A stretch of 31,188 bases of DNA from CAVQLX01 sp046727715 (GCA_046727715.1 JBKPDC010000257.1:1-31188); one strand, 5' to 3'; positions 14,954 through 23,190 are shown, numbered from the stretch's first letter. Notes: generated by a model from the letters alone, not told the origin. Numbers and translations are program-made.

Positions 14954-15712
14954 TTAGAGCATCGTGAGGCCCCCGTCCACGTGGATGGTCGTCCCGGTGA
15001 GGTACGACGCCGCGGGGGAGGCGAGGAACACGATGGCGGCGGCGATCTCGTCGGGATCGGCGAAGCGACCGAGGGGAATCTGGCGCTCCAGCTCGCTGCG
15101 CTTCGCCTCGTCGAGCTCGCGAATCAGACGCGTCTCGACGAAGCCGGGCGATACCGCATTCACGGTGATACCGTGCCGGGCCATCTCGCGGGCGAGTGAC
15201 TTCGTGAGCGCCACCAGCCCGCCCTTGGCGGCTGCGTAGGCCGATGCGCCTTCCTTTCCGAAGAACGCGGCGGGCGAGACCACGTTGACGATGCGGCCCC
15301 AGCGCCGCGCGATCATGCCGCGGAGCGCCGCCCGGCAGCACAGGAACGCCCCGGTCAGGTCGACGTCGAGGACGCGCTTCCACCCGGCCTCCGGCAGCAT
15401 CATCAGGAGCGCGTCGTGCGTGACGGCGGCATTGTTCACCAGCACGTCGGGCGCACCGCCGAGCGCCTCGCGCAGCTCGCCGAAGAGCGCCGTCACCGCC
15501 GCGGCGTCGGCGACGTCCCCCTGCGCGGCGTGCACGCGGACCCCGGTCGCCCGGAGCGCGGCCAGGGTGTCGTCTGCCTCCGCGTCGTCCTCGCCGCGCG
15601 AGTAGTTGAACGCGACGGCGGCGCCGGCGCGCGCGCACGCGAGTGCCGTCGCCCGGCCGATGCCGCGCGAGCCCCCCGTGACCAGCACGCGATGGCCGGC
15701 GAGCGTGCTCAC
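14954..15712 (-). CDS. FabG-type 3-oxoacyl-ACP reductase
   Basis: The 252-residue short-chain dehydrogenase has the NADPH-binding TGGSRGIG (residues 12-19), NNAA near 93, catalytic Ser146, Tyr159 and Lys163 (YAAAK), and a C-terminal ending HVDGGLTML typical of FabG. It would reduce 3-oxoacyl-ACP to the 3-hydroxy form for the FabZ-like dehydratase at the operon end. It starts with GTG at 15712, overlapping the TGA of the preceding short KS-like gene by four bases (GTGA). An upstream start at 15763 would give an Arg/Gly-rich leader and is rejected. Confidence 0.92.
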   Translation of the reverse strand: MSTLAGHRVLVTGGSRGIGRATALACARAGAAVAFNYSRGEDDAEADDTLAALRATGVRVHAAQGDVADAAAVTALFGELREALGGAPDVLVNNAAVTHDALLMMLPEAGWKRVLDVDLTGAFLCCRAALRGMIARRWGRIVNVVSPAAFFGKEGASAYAAAKGGLVALTKSLAREMARHGITVNAVSPGFVETRLIRELDEAKRSELERQIPLGRFADPDEIAAAIVFLASPAASYLTGTTIHVDGGLTML

Positions 15713-16650
15713 GCGTCTGCCTCGCGCGCCGCCACCACGGCGGCGACATGCCCGCTCGAGCACACCTGGAGCACGAGGAACGGCGCGCCCGCCGGCACCG
15801 CGGCGAGCGCACCGAGCAGCGCCAGCGCTCCGCCGGCGGCGAAGGTCTCGGCCGGCTCGGACGGCCGGATCAGGCGCGACGGCGCCGCGCCCAACGCTCG
15901 CGTGGCCGCATCGGCGGCCAGGGCTGAGCCGACCGGTGCCAGCGCCGCAACGTCCGCCGCGTCGATGCCGGCGTCGTCGAGGGCTCGGCGAAGCGTGGTT
16001 ACCACGCTCGCGCCGTCGCCGCTCGGTGTGAAGCCCTCCGCGTGTCCGAGGATGTAGCCCAACGGTGTGGACGCAGGCGCGGCCTCGAGCACGACGACCG
16101 CCGCCGCGTCACGGGTCGGCGCTTCCCCCGTCGCCAGGCCGCCGTCCGCGAGCCAGCGCTCGAGCTCCGGCCCGCGCGCGTCCATCCCGCCCGCCACCAT
16201 CAGGTCGGCGCGGCCGCTCGCGACCAGATCGGCGGCGTGACCGATGGCGCACAGGCCCGCCGCGGCCCCCGCAGTCAGCGTCACCGCCGGGCCGCCGAGC
16301 CGATAGCCGATGCTGGCCTCGCCCGCCGCCGCGTTCGAGACGGTCGCGGCGAAGAGGCGCGGGCTGGCGGCGCGCGCGCCGTCGGCGGCGAGATGGCGCT
16401 GGTACGCCGCATTGGTGAGGAAGCACCCGAAGGCGGTGCCCAGCGCGATGCCGCAGCGCGGGCGCGGCGGACCCTCCACCGCGGCCTGGCCGGCCTGCGT
16501 GAGTGCCCCGCCCGCGGCGACCAGGGCCAGTTGCGTCACCCGCTCGGCGCGTAGCGCGCGTGCGCGCACCGCGTCGGGCAAGCCGTGAAGCGCCTCGGCG
16601 AGCCCGCCGCCGAGCATCGCCGCGGCGCCCGTCATGGCCACCGGTGTCAT
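15709..16650 (-). CDS. Short ketosynthase-like protein without active-site residues
   Basis: The 313-residue protein is about 90 residues shorter than a normal ketosynthase. It retains the thiolase-fold landmarks (CGIALGTAFGCFLTN near 66-80, AATVSNAAAGEASIGYRLGGP near 101-121), but the nucleophile position is Ala129 in TAGAAAGLCAIG. The HGTGT and KxxxGH motifs are missing. It follows an intact KS gene with an ATGA overlap, so a chain-length-factor or scaffold role is likely. It could also be a divergent starter-unit or priming partner. Aryl polyene clusters contain a short KS-like chain-length factor (ApeC), which it may correspond to; I have not aligned them. Confidence 0.8.
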   Translation of the reverse strand: MTPVAMTGAAAMLGGGLAEALHGLPDAVRARALRAERVTQLALVAAGGALTQAGQAAVEGPPRPRCGIALGTAFGCFLTNAAYQRHLAADGARAASPRLFAATVSNAAAGEASIGYRLGGPAVTLTAGAAAGLCAIGHAADLVASGRADLMVAGGMDARGPELERWLADGGLATGEAPTRDAAAVVVLEAAPASTPLGYILGHAEGFTPSGDGASVVTTLRRALDDAGIDAADVAALAPVGSALAADAATRALGAAPSRLIRPSEPAETFAAGGALALLGALAAVPAGAPFLVLQVCSSGHVAAVVAAREADA

Positions 16651-17825
16651 GCGTGTCCCAGCACCAGCGCTGCGTTCGCGCCCGCGAACCCCGAGGAGGT
16701 CGAGACCGCGACCCGCACCGCGCGGCGGCGCGCCTCCCGGCGGACGAGGTCGAGCCCCGCGCACGCGGGATCGATCTCGTCGAGACCGGTCGTGGCAGGC
16801 ACGAGACCACGCATCAGCACCTCCGCGCAGAGCACGGCCTCGAAGGCTCCGGCGGCCCCGAGCGTGTGGCCGATGGCGCCCTTGATCGAGTTGACGGGCG
16901 CGGCGCGCTCCCCGAACACCCGCACCAGGGCCGACGCCTCCATCGCATCGTTGAAGGGCGTTCCGGTGCCATGGGCGGAGACGAAGTCCACGGCCGACGG
17001 GGCGAGTCCGGCATCGGCCAGCGCCGCGAGGACGGCGCGCACCACGCCGCCGCCCGCGCGATCGGGCGCCGTCATGTGCACGGCGTCAGCCGCCGCGCCG
17101 GCACCGAGGATCCGCGCACGCACAGGCGCGCCGCGCCGGACCGCGTGCCCCGCCTCCTCGACGACGACGATCGCCGCACCCTCGCCGAGCACCAGGCCGC
17201 GTCGATGGCGGTCGAACGGCCGCGCCTCCTCGGCCGTCGCGCGCAGACAGTTGAAGCCGGCGACGACGAACCGGCACAGGAGATCGCTGCCACCTGCCAG
17301 CACCACGTCCGCGCGGCCGGCGCGCACCCAGTCGGCCGCCAGCGCCACCGCTTCCGTCCCGGACGCGCAGGCCAGCTGCGTCGTCATCACCGGTCCGCGG
17401 GCGCCCACGGTTTCCGCGAGCCGGGCGGCGGCCGCAAAATACGGGACGCGCCCGAGCTGCGGGGGCGGCGCCACGCCGGCCGCTGCCGCCGCGTCCCAGG
17501 CCTCGAAGATCTCCATGCCGCCGAGCGTCGTCCCGAGCGCGACGCCGAGACGGCTGGCATCGATCGTCTCGCGTCGGAGCGCGGCCGCCTCCAGCGCTTC
17601 TGAGGCGGCACGCACCGCGAACGCACCGACCCGGTCGCGGTCGGCCATGGTGTCGTCGACCTCGGCGGCCGCGGCCGGATCCAGATCGTCGGCGGAGAAT
17701 CGGCGGATGGGCGCAACGGCACTTCGGCCGGCGATCAAGCCGTCCCAGAAGGCAGTGAGCCCGCCCCCCAGGGGAGACACGACCCCGGACCCGGTGATGA
17801 CGGCGGAACGTGCGGGGCGAGCCAA
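16647..17825 (-). CDS. Beta-ketoacyl-ACP synthase (KS alpha), first pair
   Basis: The 392-residue intact ketosynthase has Cys153 in LACASGTEA, His285 in SAHGTGT, Lys315 and His320 in IKGAIGHTLGAAG, and a C-terminal SSGFAGANA loop. It is the first gene of the seven-gene operon. The start is a rare TTG at 17825: the frame is closed by TAA four codons upstream, and the TTG is the first usable start before the conserved N-terminal AVITGSGVVSPLG. Its stop overlaps the next gene as ATGA. Both this enzyme and the second KS carry complete triads, so the operon has two separate condensing activities, for example starter extension and later elongation. Confidence 0.9.
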   Translation of the reverse strand: MARPARSAVITGSGVVSPLGGGLTAFWDGLIAGRSAVAPIRRFSADDLDPAAAAEVDDTMADRDRVGAFAVRAASEALEAAALRRETIDASRLGVALGTTLGGMEIFEAWDAAAAAGVAPPPQLGRVPYFAAAARLAETVGARGPVMTTQLACASGTEAVALAADWVRAGRADVVLAGGSDLLCRFVVAGFNCLRATAEEARPFDRHRRGLVLGEGAAIVVVEEAGHAVRRGAPVRARILGAGAAADAVHMTAPDRAGGGVVRAVLAALADAGLAPSAVDFVSAHGTGTPFNDAMEASALVRVFGERAAPVNSIKGAIGHTLGAAGAFEAVLCAEVLMRGLVPATTGLDEIDPACAGLDLVRREARRRAVRVAVSTSSGFAGANAALVLGHA

Positions 17826-17874
17826 GACGCGCGCACATTAGCGCACGCCCCGACCGGGTGCACGAGCCCGCGCC

Positions 17875-18345
17875 TCAGCTGCCCAACCGGCGGTCGTGCG
17901 GCGCGCTGGCCGGCGGCTCATCGTCGGGCAGCGTGCCGGGCAGCGCGCCGTCGTACCCGGTGGGCGTCCCGGCGAACGAGAAGGACTCCTCACCCTGGAT
18001 CATTCCCGGGGTGAGGAAGTAGTCCCCGCCCAGGGAGGGCTCCCAGATGGCCTTCGCCGTGTCGACGTCGCCGCCGGTGAGCCCGAGGGCCAGGCCGCCC
18101 GTCAGACCGCCAAGCACGGCGTACGCCAGCTTGGCGGGAACGTAGAGCAGGTTCGACAGGCCCGTCAGCGCGCCCCATCCGACGGTCGACCACGTGTCGG
18201 AGCCGCCTCCGGAGTCGTCGAGCGTCGACACATCGTCGCTGGTCGAGGTGCTGCCCCGAGCCGCGTCCCAGGCCGACACCGGCTGCGCCGCCACGACGGC
18301 ACAGGTCATCAGGCCGGCCACCACCAACCTCCACCACCCCGTCAT
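17875..18345 (-). CDS. Exported protein with glycine-rich hydrophobic segment, unknown function
   Basis: The 156-residue product has an N-terminal signal peptide (GWWRLVVAGLMTCAVVAA, cleavage likely near QPVSA). A Ser/Asp-rich linker follows, then a hydrophobic Gly-rich stretch (LAYAVLGGLTGGLALGLTGG, about 80-99), then the acidic block AKAIWEPSLGGDYFLTPGMIQGEESFSFAG. The last block looks like a conserved motif of envelope proteins from deltaproteobacteria-like genomes, by recollection only. The start has a clear ribosome binding site (GAGGAGG six bases upstream). The gene ends 49 bases before the TTG start of the KS operon and could be its first co-transcribed member. Confidence 0.75.
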   Translation of the reverse strand: MTGWWRLVVAGLMTCAVVAAQPVSAWDAARGSTSTSDDVSTLDDSGGGSDTWSTVGWGALTGLSNLLYVPAKLAYAVLGGLTGGLALGLTGGDVDTAKAIWEPSLGGDYFLTPGMIQGEESFSFAGTPTGYDGALPGTLPDDEPPASAPHDRRLGS

Positions 18346-18404
18346 TCCGTCCTCCTCGGATCCTACCGATCCGATCCCGTCCTAGCCGAAACCGGGCGGG
18401 GGCG

Positions 18405-19139
18405 CTACTCCGTCCGGACCACGGCCGCGATCGGTAGGAGCCGCAGCAGGTGCGCCATGGCGCTCTCGACGTAGGCGGCGTCCTTCGACTCGAGGGTGAG
18501 CTTCACGGCGTACTCGGGGTGGCCGATCTTGGGGTAGGAGCCCAGCAGCAGATCGGGAAAGGCCGCGAGCGTGGCATTCAGGTGTTCGGCGATGCTGCCC
18601 TCCCCCTCCCGCGTGTACACGACGCGGAGCGTGTAGGGGGTGGAGGAGAAGCGGTCCTTCAGCGCCTCGAACTTCTGCTCGAAGAGCTCCGGGATGCCCG
18701 GCAGGATGTAGAAGTTCTCGCACTTGACGGTGGGGAAGCCGAGCCGCCCGTCGACCAGCAGCTCCGCGCCCTCGGGAACCTCCGACATCTTGAGGCGCGC
18801 GTCGTTCACGTGCTCCTTGTAGAACTCGCGCAGGCGGTTCTCGATGATGGGATCGCGGATGACGCGCCGCCCGAGCCCGCGCGCGATGCCCTCCATGGTG
18901 ACATCGTCGTGGGTCGGGCCGACCCCGCCGGAGGTGAACACGATGTCGAAGCGCGGACCGAAGTCGCGCACCGCCGCGGCGATCTCGTCCAGATCGTCGG
19001 GGATGGTGAGGATGCGCTTCACGTCCACGCCCAGCGCACGCAGCTCGCGCGTCAGGAAGGGCGCGTTCGTGTCCGTCACCTTGCCGGAGAGGATCTCGTT
19101 GCCGATGACGATGATCCCGGCGCTCAGGTCCCGGGGCAT
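18405..19139 (-). CDS. cinA: CinA/MoCF-domain protein (molybdopterin-binding fold)
   Basis: The 244-residue protein begins with the MoCF-type domain of CinA: IIVIGNEILSGKVTDTN (8-24) and FTSGGVGPTHDDVT near 70-83. It continues to LPGIPELFEQKFEAL in the middle. The C-terminal nicotinamide-nucleotide amidohydrolase domain of full-length CinA is absent, so it is a stand-alone MoCF form as found in many genomes, acting on nucleotide-type ligands. It lies nine bases downstream of the TPP-enzyme gene. The symbol is given for the domain family; its exact reaction is not established by this sequence. Confidence 0.8.
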   Translation of the reverse strand: MPRDLSAGIIVIGNEILSGKVTDTNAPFLTRELRALGVDVKRILTIPDDLDEIAAAVRDFGPRFDIVFTSGGVGPTHDDVTMEGIARGLGRRVIRDPIIENRLREFYKEHVNDARLKMSEVPEGAELLVDGRLGFPTVKCENFYILPGIPELFEQKFEALKDRFSSTPYTLRVVYTREGEGSIAEHLNATLAAFPDLLLGSYPKIGHPEYAVKLTLESKDAAYVESAMAHLLRLLPIAAVVRTE

Positions 19140-19148
19140 GGGCTCACC

Positions 19149-20795
19149 TTAGACCGAGATCGCGTCCTTGCGAAAGTCGCTGCGGCCGATCTTCACGTTG
19201 ACGACGGCGGGCCTTCCCGCCCCGAGCGCGCGCTCGAGGGCGGGGCGGAGCTGATCCGGGGTCTCGACCCACTCGCCATGACCCCCGAGCGCCTGGATCA
19301 TCAGGTCGTAGCGGCTGTAGGAGAGCTTGCAGGCCGGCGTGCGGTCGGGGCCGTACATCTGCTCCTGGCCGCGCAGGATCTGCATCCAGGCAGCGTCGTT
19401 GCCGATCACGCCGACGATGTTGATCTTCTGGCGAATGCAGGCCTCGAACTCCATCATGTTCAGGCCGAACGCGCCGTCGCCGTACATGATGATCACGTCG
19501 CTCTTCGGGCTCGCGAGCTTCGCCGCCATGGCGTAGCCGGGGCCGGCGCCCAGCGTGCCGAGCGGGCCCGCGTCGAGCCAGTGGCCGAAGCCGCGCGGCC
19601 GGAGCACGTTGGCCGCCGAGCCGACGAAGTCGCCGCCGTCGCCGATCAGGATCGTGTCGCGGGTGACCAGCCGGTCCACCTCGGCGCACACGCGCAGCGG
19701 GTTGATCGGCATGTCGTCCGCCAGCAGCTGCGGCCGGAGCTTCTCCCACTTCTCGGTCTCGAGCGCGCGCAGCTCCCTTAGCCAGGCCACCGACAGCGTG
19801 GGCACGAAGCCGGCGGCGCGCGCGCAGTCGGTGAGCGCCTGCATGACGAGTCCGGTGTCGCCGATGATGCCGACGTCGCAGCCGCGGTTCTTCCCGAGCT
19901 CCTTGCCGTCGAGGTCTATGTGGATGAGCTTGGCGGCCGGGTTCACGTGGGAGGCGCGGCCGTACCCGATGCGGAAGTCGAGCGGGGTGCCGAAGATCAC
20001 CACCACGTCCCCCTTCTTGAGGGCGTCCTTGCGGGTCTGCAGGAACCAGTGCGGGTCGTCGCGATCGAGGCTGCCGCGCGCCTGGCCGTTCACGTACACC
20101 GGCATCCCGAAGGTGCGGACGAACTCCGGGTAGGCCTCGCGCCGGCGCGACCAGAAGAGCTGGCTGCCCACCAGGCAGACCGGCCGCTCGGCACCGCGCA
20201 GCAGCTCGAAGGCCTGCTCGACGAAGCGCGGGTCCGGTCCCACGCCGGCCTCCGTGCGGTAGTCGCGCGACACGACGACGTCGTCGTCGTTGACGACGTC
20301 GAACAGCAAGTCGAGCGGCATCTCGAGGAACGCCGGTCCCGGGACGTTGGTCGTGGCGACCCGGAAGGCCGTCGAGACGTACTCGCCGAGCCGGCGCGCG
20401 CTCGGCACCGACACGGCCCACTTCGTGATGGGCCGCATCAGGTCGACGTGGTTCATGTCCTGGAGGCCGCCCATGTCCTGGAAGAGGCGCGGCGCCTGGC
20501 CGCCGATCACCACCATGGGGATGTTGGCGCGCCACGCCGTGGCGACGCCCGTGACGGCGTCCGTGAGGCCGGGCCCGGCCGTGACGATGGCGACGCCCGG
20601 CTGGCCGGTCACGCGCGCCCAGCCGTCGGCGGCATGCGCCGCCGACTGCTCGTGGCGCACGTCGACCACGCCGATGCCCTCGTCGAGGCAGCCGTCGTAG
20701 ATCGACATGACGTGTCCGCCGCAGAGCGTGAAGACGTAGGGCACGCCCTCCTGCTTCAGCGCGCGTGCGACGATCCGTCCTCCGTGCATGGGCAT
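19149..20795 (-). CDS. Thiamine diphosphate-dependent enzyme, acetolactate synthase/2-hydroxyacyl-CoA lyase-like
   Basis: The 548-residue three-domain enzyme has catalytic Glu49 (RHEQSAAHAADGWAR), a middle domain with GTPLDFRIGYG near 269, and the cofactor motif GDGAFGLNMMEFE (GDG at 439-441) ending in Asn466 (GND). It has the layout of the IlvB/oxalyl-CoA decarboxylase group. No small regulatory subunit gene is adjacent, so a biosynthetic acetolactate synthase is uncertain. A 2-hydroxyacyl-CoA lyase, oxalyl-CoA decarboxylase or related carboligase is equally possible. It starts 22 bases after the sigma factor gene. Confidence 0.85.
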   Translation of the reverse strand: MPMHGGRIVARALKQEGVPYVFTLCGGHVMSIYDGCLDEGIGVVDVRHEQSAAHAADGWARVTGQPGVAIVTAGPGLTDAVTGVATAWRANIPMVVIGGQAPRLFQDMGGLQDMNHVDLMRPITKWAVSVPSARRLGEYVSTAFRVATTNVPGPAFLEMPLDLLFDVVNDDDVVVSRDYRTEAGVGPDPRFVEQAFELLRGAERPVCLVGSQLFWSRRREAYPEFVRTFGMPVYVNGQARGSLDRDDPHWFLQTRKDALKKGDVVVIFGTPLDFRIGYGRASHVNPAAKLIHIDLDGKELGKNRGCDVGIIGDTGLVMQALTDCARAAGFVPTLSVAWLRELRALETEKWEKLRPQLLADDMPINPLRVCAEVDRLVTRDTILIGDGGDFVGSAANVLRPRGFGHWLDAGPLGTLGAGPGYAMAAKLASPKSDVIIMYGDGAFGLNMMEFEACIRQKINIVGVIGNDAAWMQILRGQEQMYGPDRTPACKLSYSRYDLMIQALGGHGEWVETPDQLRPALERALGAGRPAVVNVKIGRSDFRKDAISV

Positions 20796-20817
20796 GAGCG
20801 CTCCTCGGTCGGCTCCG

Positions 20818-21840
20818 TCAGGAGCCGAATTCGATCTCTTTGATGTCGGGAATGTGCTCGCGCAGATACGCGCCGAGCCGCTTCTTGAGCCGCGCCTCGA
20901 TCTGCCGCACGCGCTCGCGAGTGATGCCGTACCCGTCGCCGATCTCCTGCAGCGTGACCGGCTCCTCGTCGTGCATCAGCGCCTCCAGGCGTCGCTCGTA
21001 GATTACCAGGTCCTTTCCCGCGAGGGTCTTCTTGAAATCGGCGGCCTTCTCGCGAACCAGGCGATGGTACTCCTCGTCGGCGACGGCCTCGGCAGTCTGG
21101 GCGGGCCCCGGCAGAAAATCAAGAAGCGTGGCGTCGTCCCCCTCGTCGATGGGGGCGTTCACCGACAGGTCGCGCGCCGCGAGGCGCTGCTCCATCTCGA
21201 TGACTTCCTTCTCCTTCACGCCGAGACGCTGGGCGATCAGCTTGGGCTCCGCGCTGAACCCTTCACGCTCGAGCCGCTCGCGCTCCTTCTGCAGGTTGAA
21301 GAAGAGCTTGCGCTGCGCCTGCGTGGTGCCGACCTTCACCATCCGCCAGTTGTTCATGATGTAGCGGATGATGTACGCGCGCACCCACCACACGGCGTAC
21401 GACGGGAACCGCACGCCGCGGTAGGGGTCGAAGTTCTTGATGGCCTCGAGGAGGCCGACGTTGCCCTCCTGGATCAGGTCGAGCAGGTTGTGCACGGCGC
21501 GCTGGTACTCACGCGCGATGAGCACGACGAGTCGCAGGTTCGACGTCACCAGCTTGACCGCGGCGTTGCGGTCACCGTGCTCGTGCCAGCGCACCGCGAG
21601 CGCGTGCTCGTCCTCGCGCGACAGCACGGGGATGCGGCGGATCTCCGTCAAGTAGCGCTGGAGCGTGTCCGCCGTCGGGACGGGGAGCGGCGTCTCGATC
21701 TCGGGCTCTTGCGGCGGCGTCTCGCGGGCCGGCTCGTCGACGGTCGCGTCGGTGCCGAGCACCTCGTCGCTCGGGGCCAGGTCCGGGGGCGAGGCGGGGT
21801 CGGCCGTCTGCGGCAGGCGGCGCGCGTCGTCGTTCGCCAC
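20818..21840 (-). CDS. rpoH: RNA polymerase sigma-32-type factor
   Basis: The 340-residue sigma70-family protein has a ~55-residue Pro/Glu-rich N-terminal extension. Region 2 is recognised by NLLDLIQEGNVGLLEAIKNFDPYRG (in two parts, 118-142) and WWVRAYIIRYIMNNWRMV. The RpoH box QAQRKLFFNLQK (about 175-186) marks it as heat-shock sigma-32 type. A region 4 helix-turn-helix (TLQEIGDGYGITRERVRQIEARL) ends the protein. It directly follows dnaJ; the GTG start at 21840 has an AGGA ribosome binding site overlapping the dnaJ stop, which favours it over other starts. It would direct transcription of chaperone and protease genes. Confidence 0.88.
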   Translation of the reverse strand: MANDDARRLPQTADPASPPDLAPSDEVLGTDATVDEPARETPPQEPEIETPLPVPTADTLQRYLTEIRRIPVLSREDEHALAVRWHEHGDRNAAVKLVTSNLRLVVLIAREYQRAVHNLLDLIQEGNVGLLEAIKNFDPYRGVRFPSYAVWWVRAYIIRYIMNNWRMVKVGTTQAQRKLFFNLQKERERLEREGFSAEPKLIAQRLGVKEKEVIEMEQRLAARDLSVNAPIDEGDDATLLDFLPGPAQTAEAVADEEYHRLVREKAADFKKTLAGKDLVIYERRLEALMHDEEPVTLQEIGDGYGITRERVRQIEARLKKRLGAYLREHIPDIKEIEFGS

Positions 21841-21848
21841 CGGGATTC

Positions 21849-22931
21849 CTACAGGCTGAGCGTGGCGCGCGGGTCGTCGCGGTAGGCCCGCTCGAGCGCG
21901 TCGAGCGCGTCGCGCAGCTCGTCGAGGTTCGCGTCGCGCGGTACGTGGATCATCAGCCGGACGTACATGTCGCCCGGCTCGCCACCCTTTGGGTCCGGCG
22001 CGCCGCGGCCGCGCAGCCGGAGCCGCTGGCCGCTCTCGCTGCCGGGCGGCACCTTCAGCTGGACCCGTCCCTTGAGCGTCGGCACCGTGATCGTGGCGCC
22101 GCGCATCGCCTCGGGGACGGTGATGGGTACCTCCATGATGAGGTCCTGGCCCTCGCGCTGCAGGAACGGATGCGGTCGGACCCGCACGACGAAGTAGAGG
22201 TCGCCTGGCTTGCCGCCGTTGTGGCCGGCGCCTCCCTTGCCCGCGACGCGCACGCGCGAGCCGTCGGTGACGCCGGCGGGGATCTTGACGCTCAGTCGCT
22301 CGCGGGTCTCGACCGTGCCGGTGCCACCGCAGGTGGCGCAGGCCTTGCGTCCGACGCGCCCCGTCCCCTTGCACGTCTGGCACGGGGTGGGGCGCAGCAC
22401 GGTGACCATCGTCTTGGTACCGCGCAGCGCGTCCAGCAGCTCGACCTCGATCGGGTACTCGATGTCCTGTCCGGCGGCACGCCGCTCGGTCTCTTCCGCG
22501 GCACCTCCGAACATCTCGTTCAGGATGTCGGCGAAGCCACGCTCGTCCGCTGCCGTGGCACCCCGCCGGCGACCGCCGCGGGGGAACTCGAAGCCGAAGT
22601 CGAACCCCCCCGCCTCGCCGCCCGGCGCGCCCCGGAACGAGAACCCGTGCCCGCTCTCGGCCCAGCGCTTGTACTCCCGCGCCCGGGCCGGATCGAACCC
22701 GGCCTGGAGTCCCTCCATCCCGAACTCGTCGTAGAGGGCGCGCTTCTTGTCGTCGGCGAGGACGTCGTTGGCGAGCGACAGGTCCTTGAACCGCTCCTCG
22801 GCCTGCTTGTCCCCCGGGTTCACATCAGGGTGGTACTTGCGGGCGAGCTTGCGGTACGCCTTGCGTATCTCGTCGGCCGAGGCGCCCTTCGAGAGCCCGA
22901 GGATGGCGTACAGATCCTTCTCTTTCGCCAT
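21849..22931 (-). CDS. dnaJ: DnaJ-type co-chaperone with a two-repeat zinc region
   Basis: The 360-residue protein has a J-domain with HPD at 34-36, a Gly/Phe-rich region (about 93-120), and C-terminal substrate-binding domains (IPITVPEAMRGATI-type region and LRLRGRGAPDPKG). Canonical DnaJ has four CxxCxGxG repeats; here only two remain (Cys184/187 and Cys198/201), enough for a single zinc site. It would stimulate Hsp70 ATPase and deliver clients. It sits 19 bases after rpoZ and eight bases before the sigma-32 gene. CbpA lacks the cysteines altogether, so this is intermediate between DnaJ and CbpA. Confidence 0.9.
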   Translation of the reverse strand: MAKEKDLYAILGLSKGASADEIRKAYRKLARKYHPDVNPGDKQAEERFKDLSLANDVLADDKKRALYDEFGMEGLQAGFDPARAREYKRWAESGHGFSFRGAPGGEAGGFDFGFEFPRGGRRRGATAADERGFADILNEMFGGAAEETERRAAGQDIEYPIEVELLDALRGTKTMVTVLRPTPCQTCKGTGRVGRKACATCGGTGTVETRERLSVKIPAGVTDGSRVRVAGKGGAGHNGGKPGDLYFVVRVRPHPFLQREGQDLIMEVPITVPEAMRGATITVPTLKGRVQLKVPPGSESGQRLRLRGRGAPDPKGGEPGDMYVRLMIHVPRDANLDELRDALDALERAYRDDPRATLSL

Positions 22932-22950
22932 CGTCGGTGAGGCGGACGGG

Positions 22951-23142
22951 TCAGTCCGTGTACTGGAGTCGAACCTTCGTGTCGGCGATCTCGCGCAGCG
23001 CGGTGACGATTTCCTTGTTGTCCGAGTCGACCAGGGGGCGTGCCCCCTTCAAGAGCTGCTTGGCGCGGCGCGCACCGAGCAACACGAGCTCGAAGCGGTT
23101 AGGGACCTGCTCGAGGCAGTCCTCGACGGTGATTCGTGCCAT
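22951..23142 (-). CDS. rpoZ: RNA polymerase omega subunit
   Basis: The 63-residue protein matches the omega family: MARITVEDCLEQVPNRFELVLLGARRAKQL is the conserved N-terminal part (given here in under-20 pieces as MARITVEDCLEQ and NRFELVLLGARRAKQL), followed by PLVDSDNKEIVTALREIA. It helps assemble the RNA polymerase core by binding the beta-prime subunit. It is shorter than E. coli omega (91) but normal for this family. It heads the dnaJ-sigma-32 group. Confidence 0.9.
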   Translation of the reverse strand: MARITVEDCLEQVPNRFELVLLGARRAKQLLKGARPLVDSDNKEIVTALREIADTKVRLQYTD

Positions 23143-23190
23143 GATCCAGAGGAAACTAACGGAAACGAGCCGGGAAGGGAACCCGTGGCG

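Noticed and set aside
14679..15812. Single long frame spanning ACP and part of the ketoreductase
   Set aside because: The ACP and FabG proteins are in different frames; the upstream part of this frame is Arg-rich shadow.
20270..20305. GAC/GTC-rich imperfect palindrome
   Set aside because: It encodes an Asp/Val-rich segment of the TPP enzyme (DVVNDDDVVVS) and is explained by codon use.
22951..23000. tRNA T-arm-like stretch GGTTCGACTCC on the minus strand
   Set aside because: It lies inside the 3' end of rpoZ and no acceptor, D or anticodon arms can be built around it. No tRNA was found in the window.
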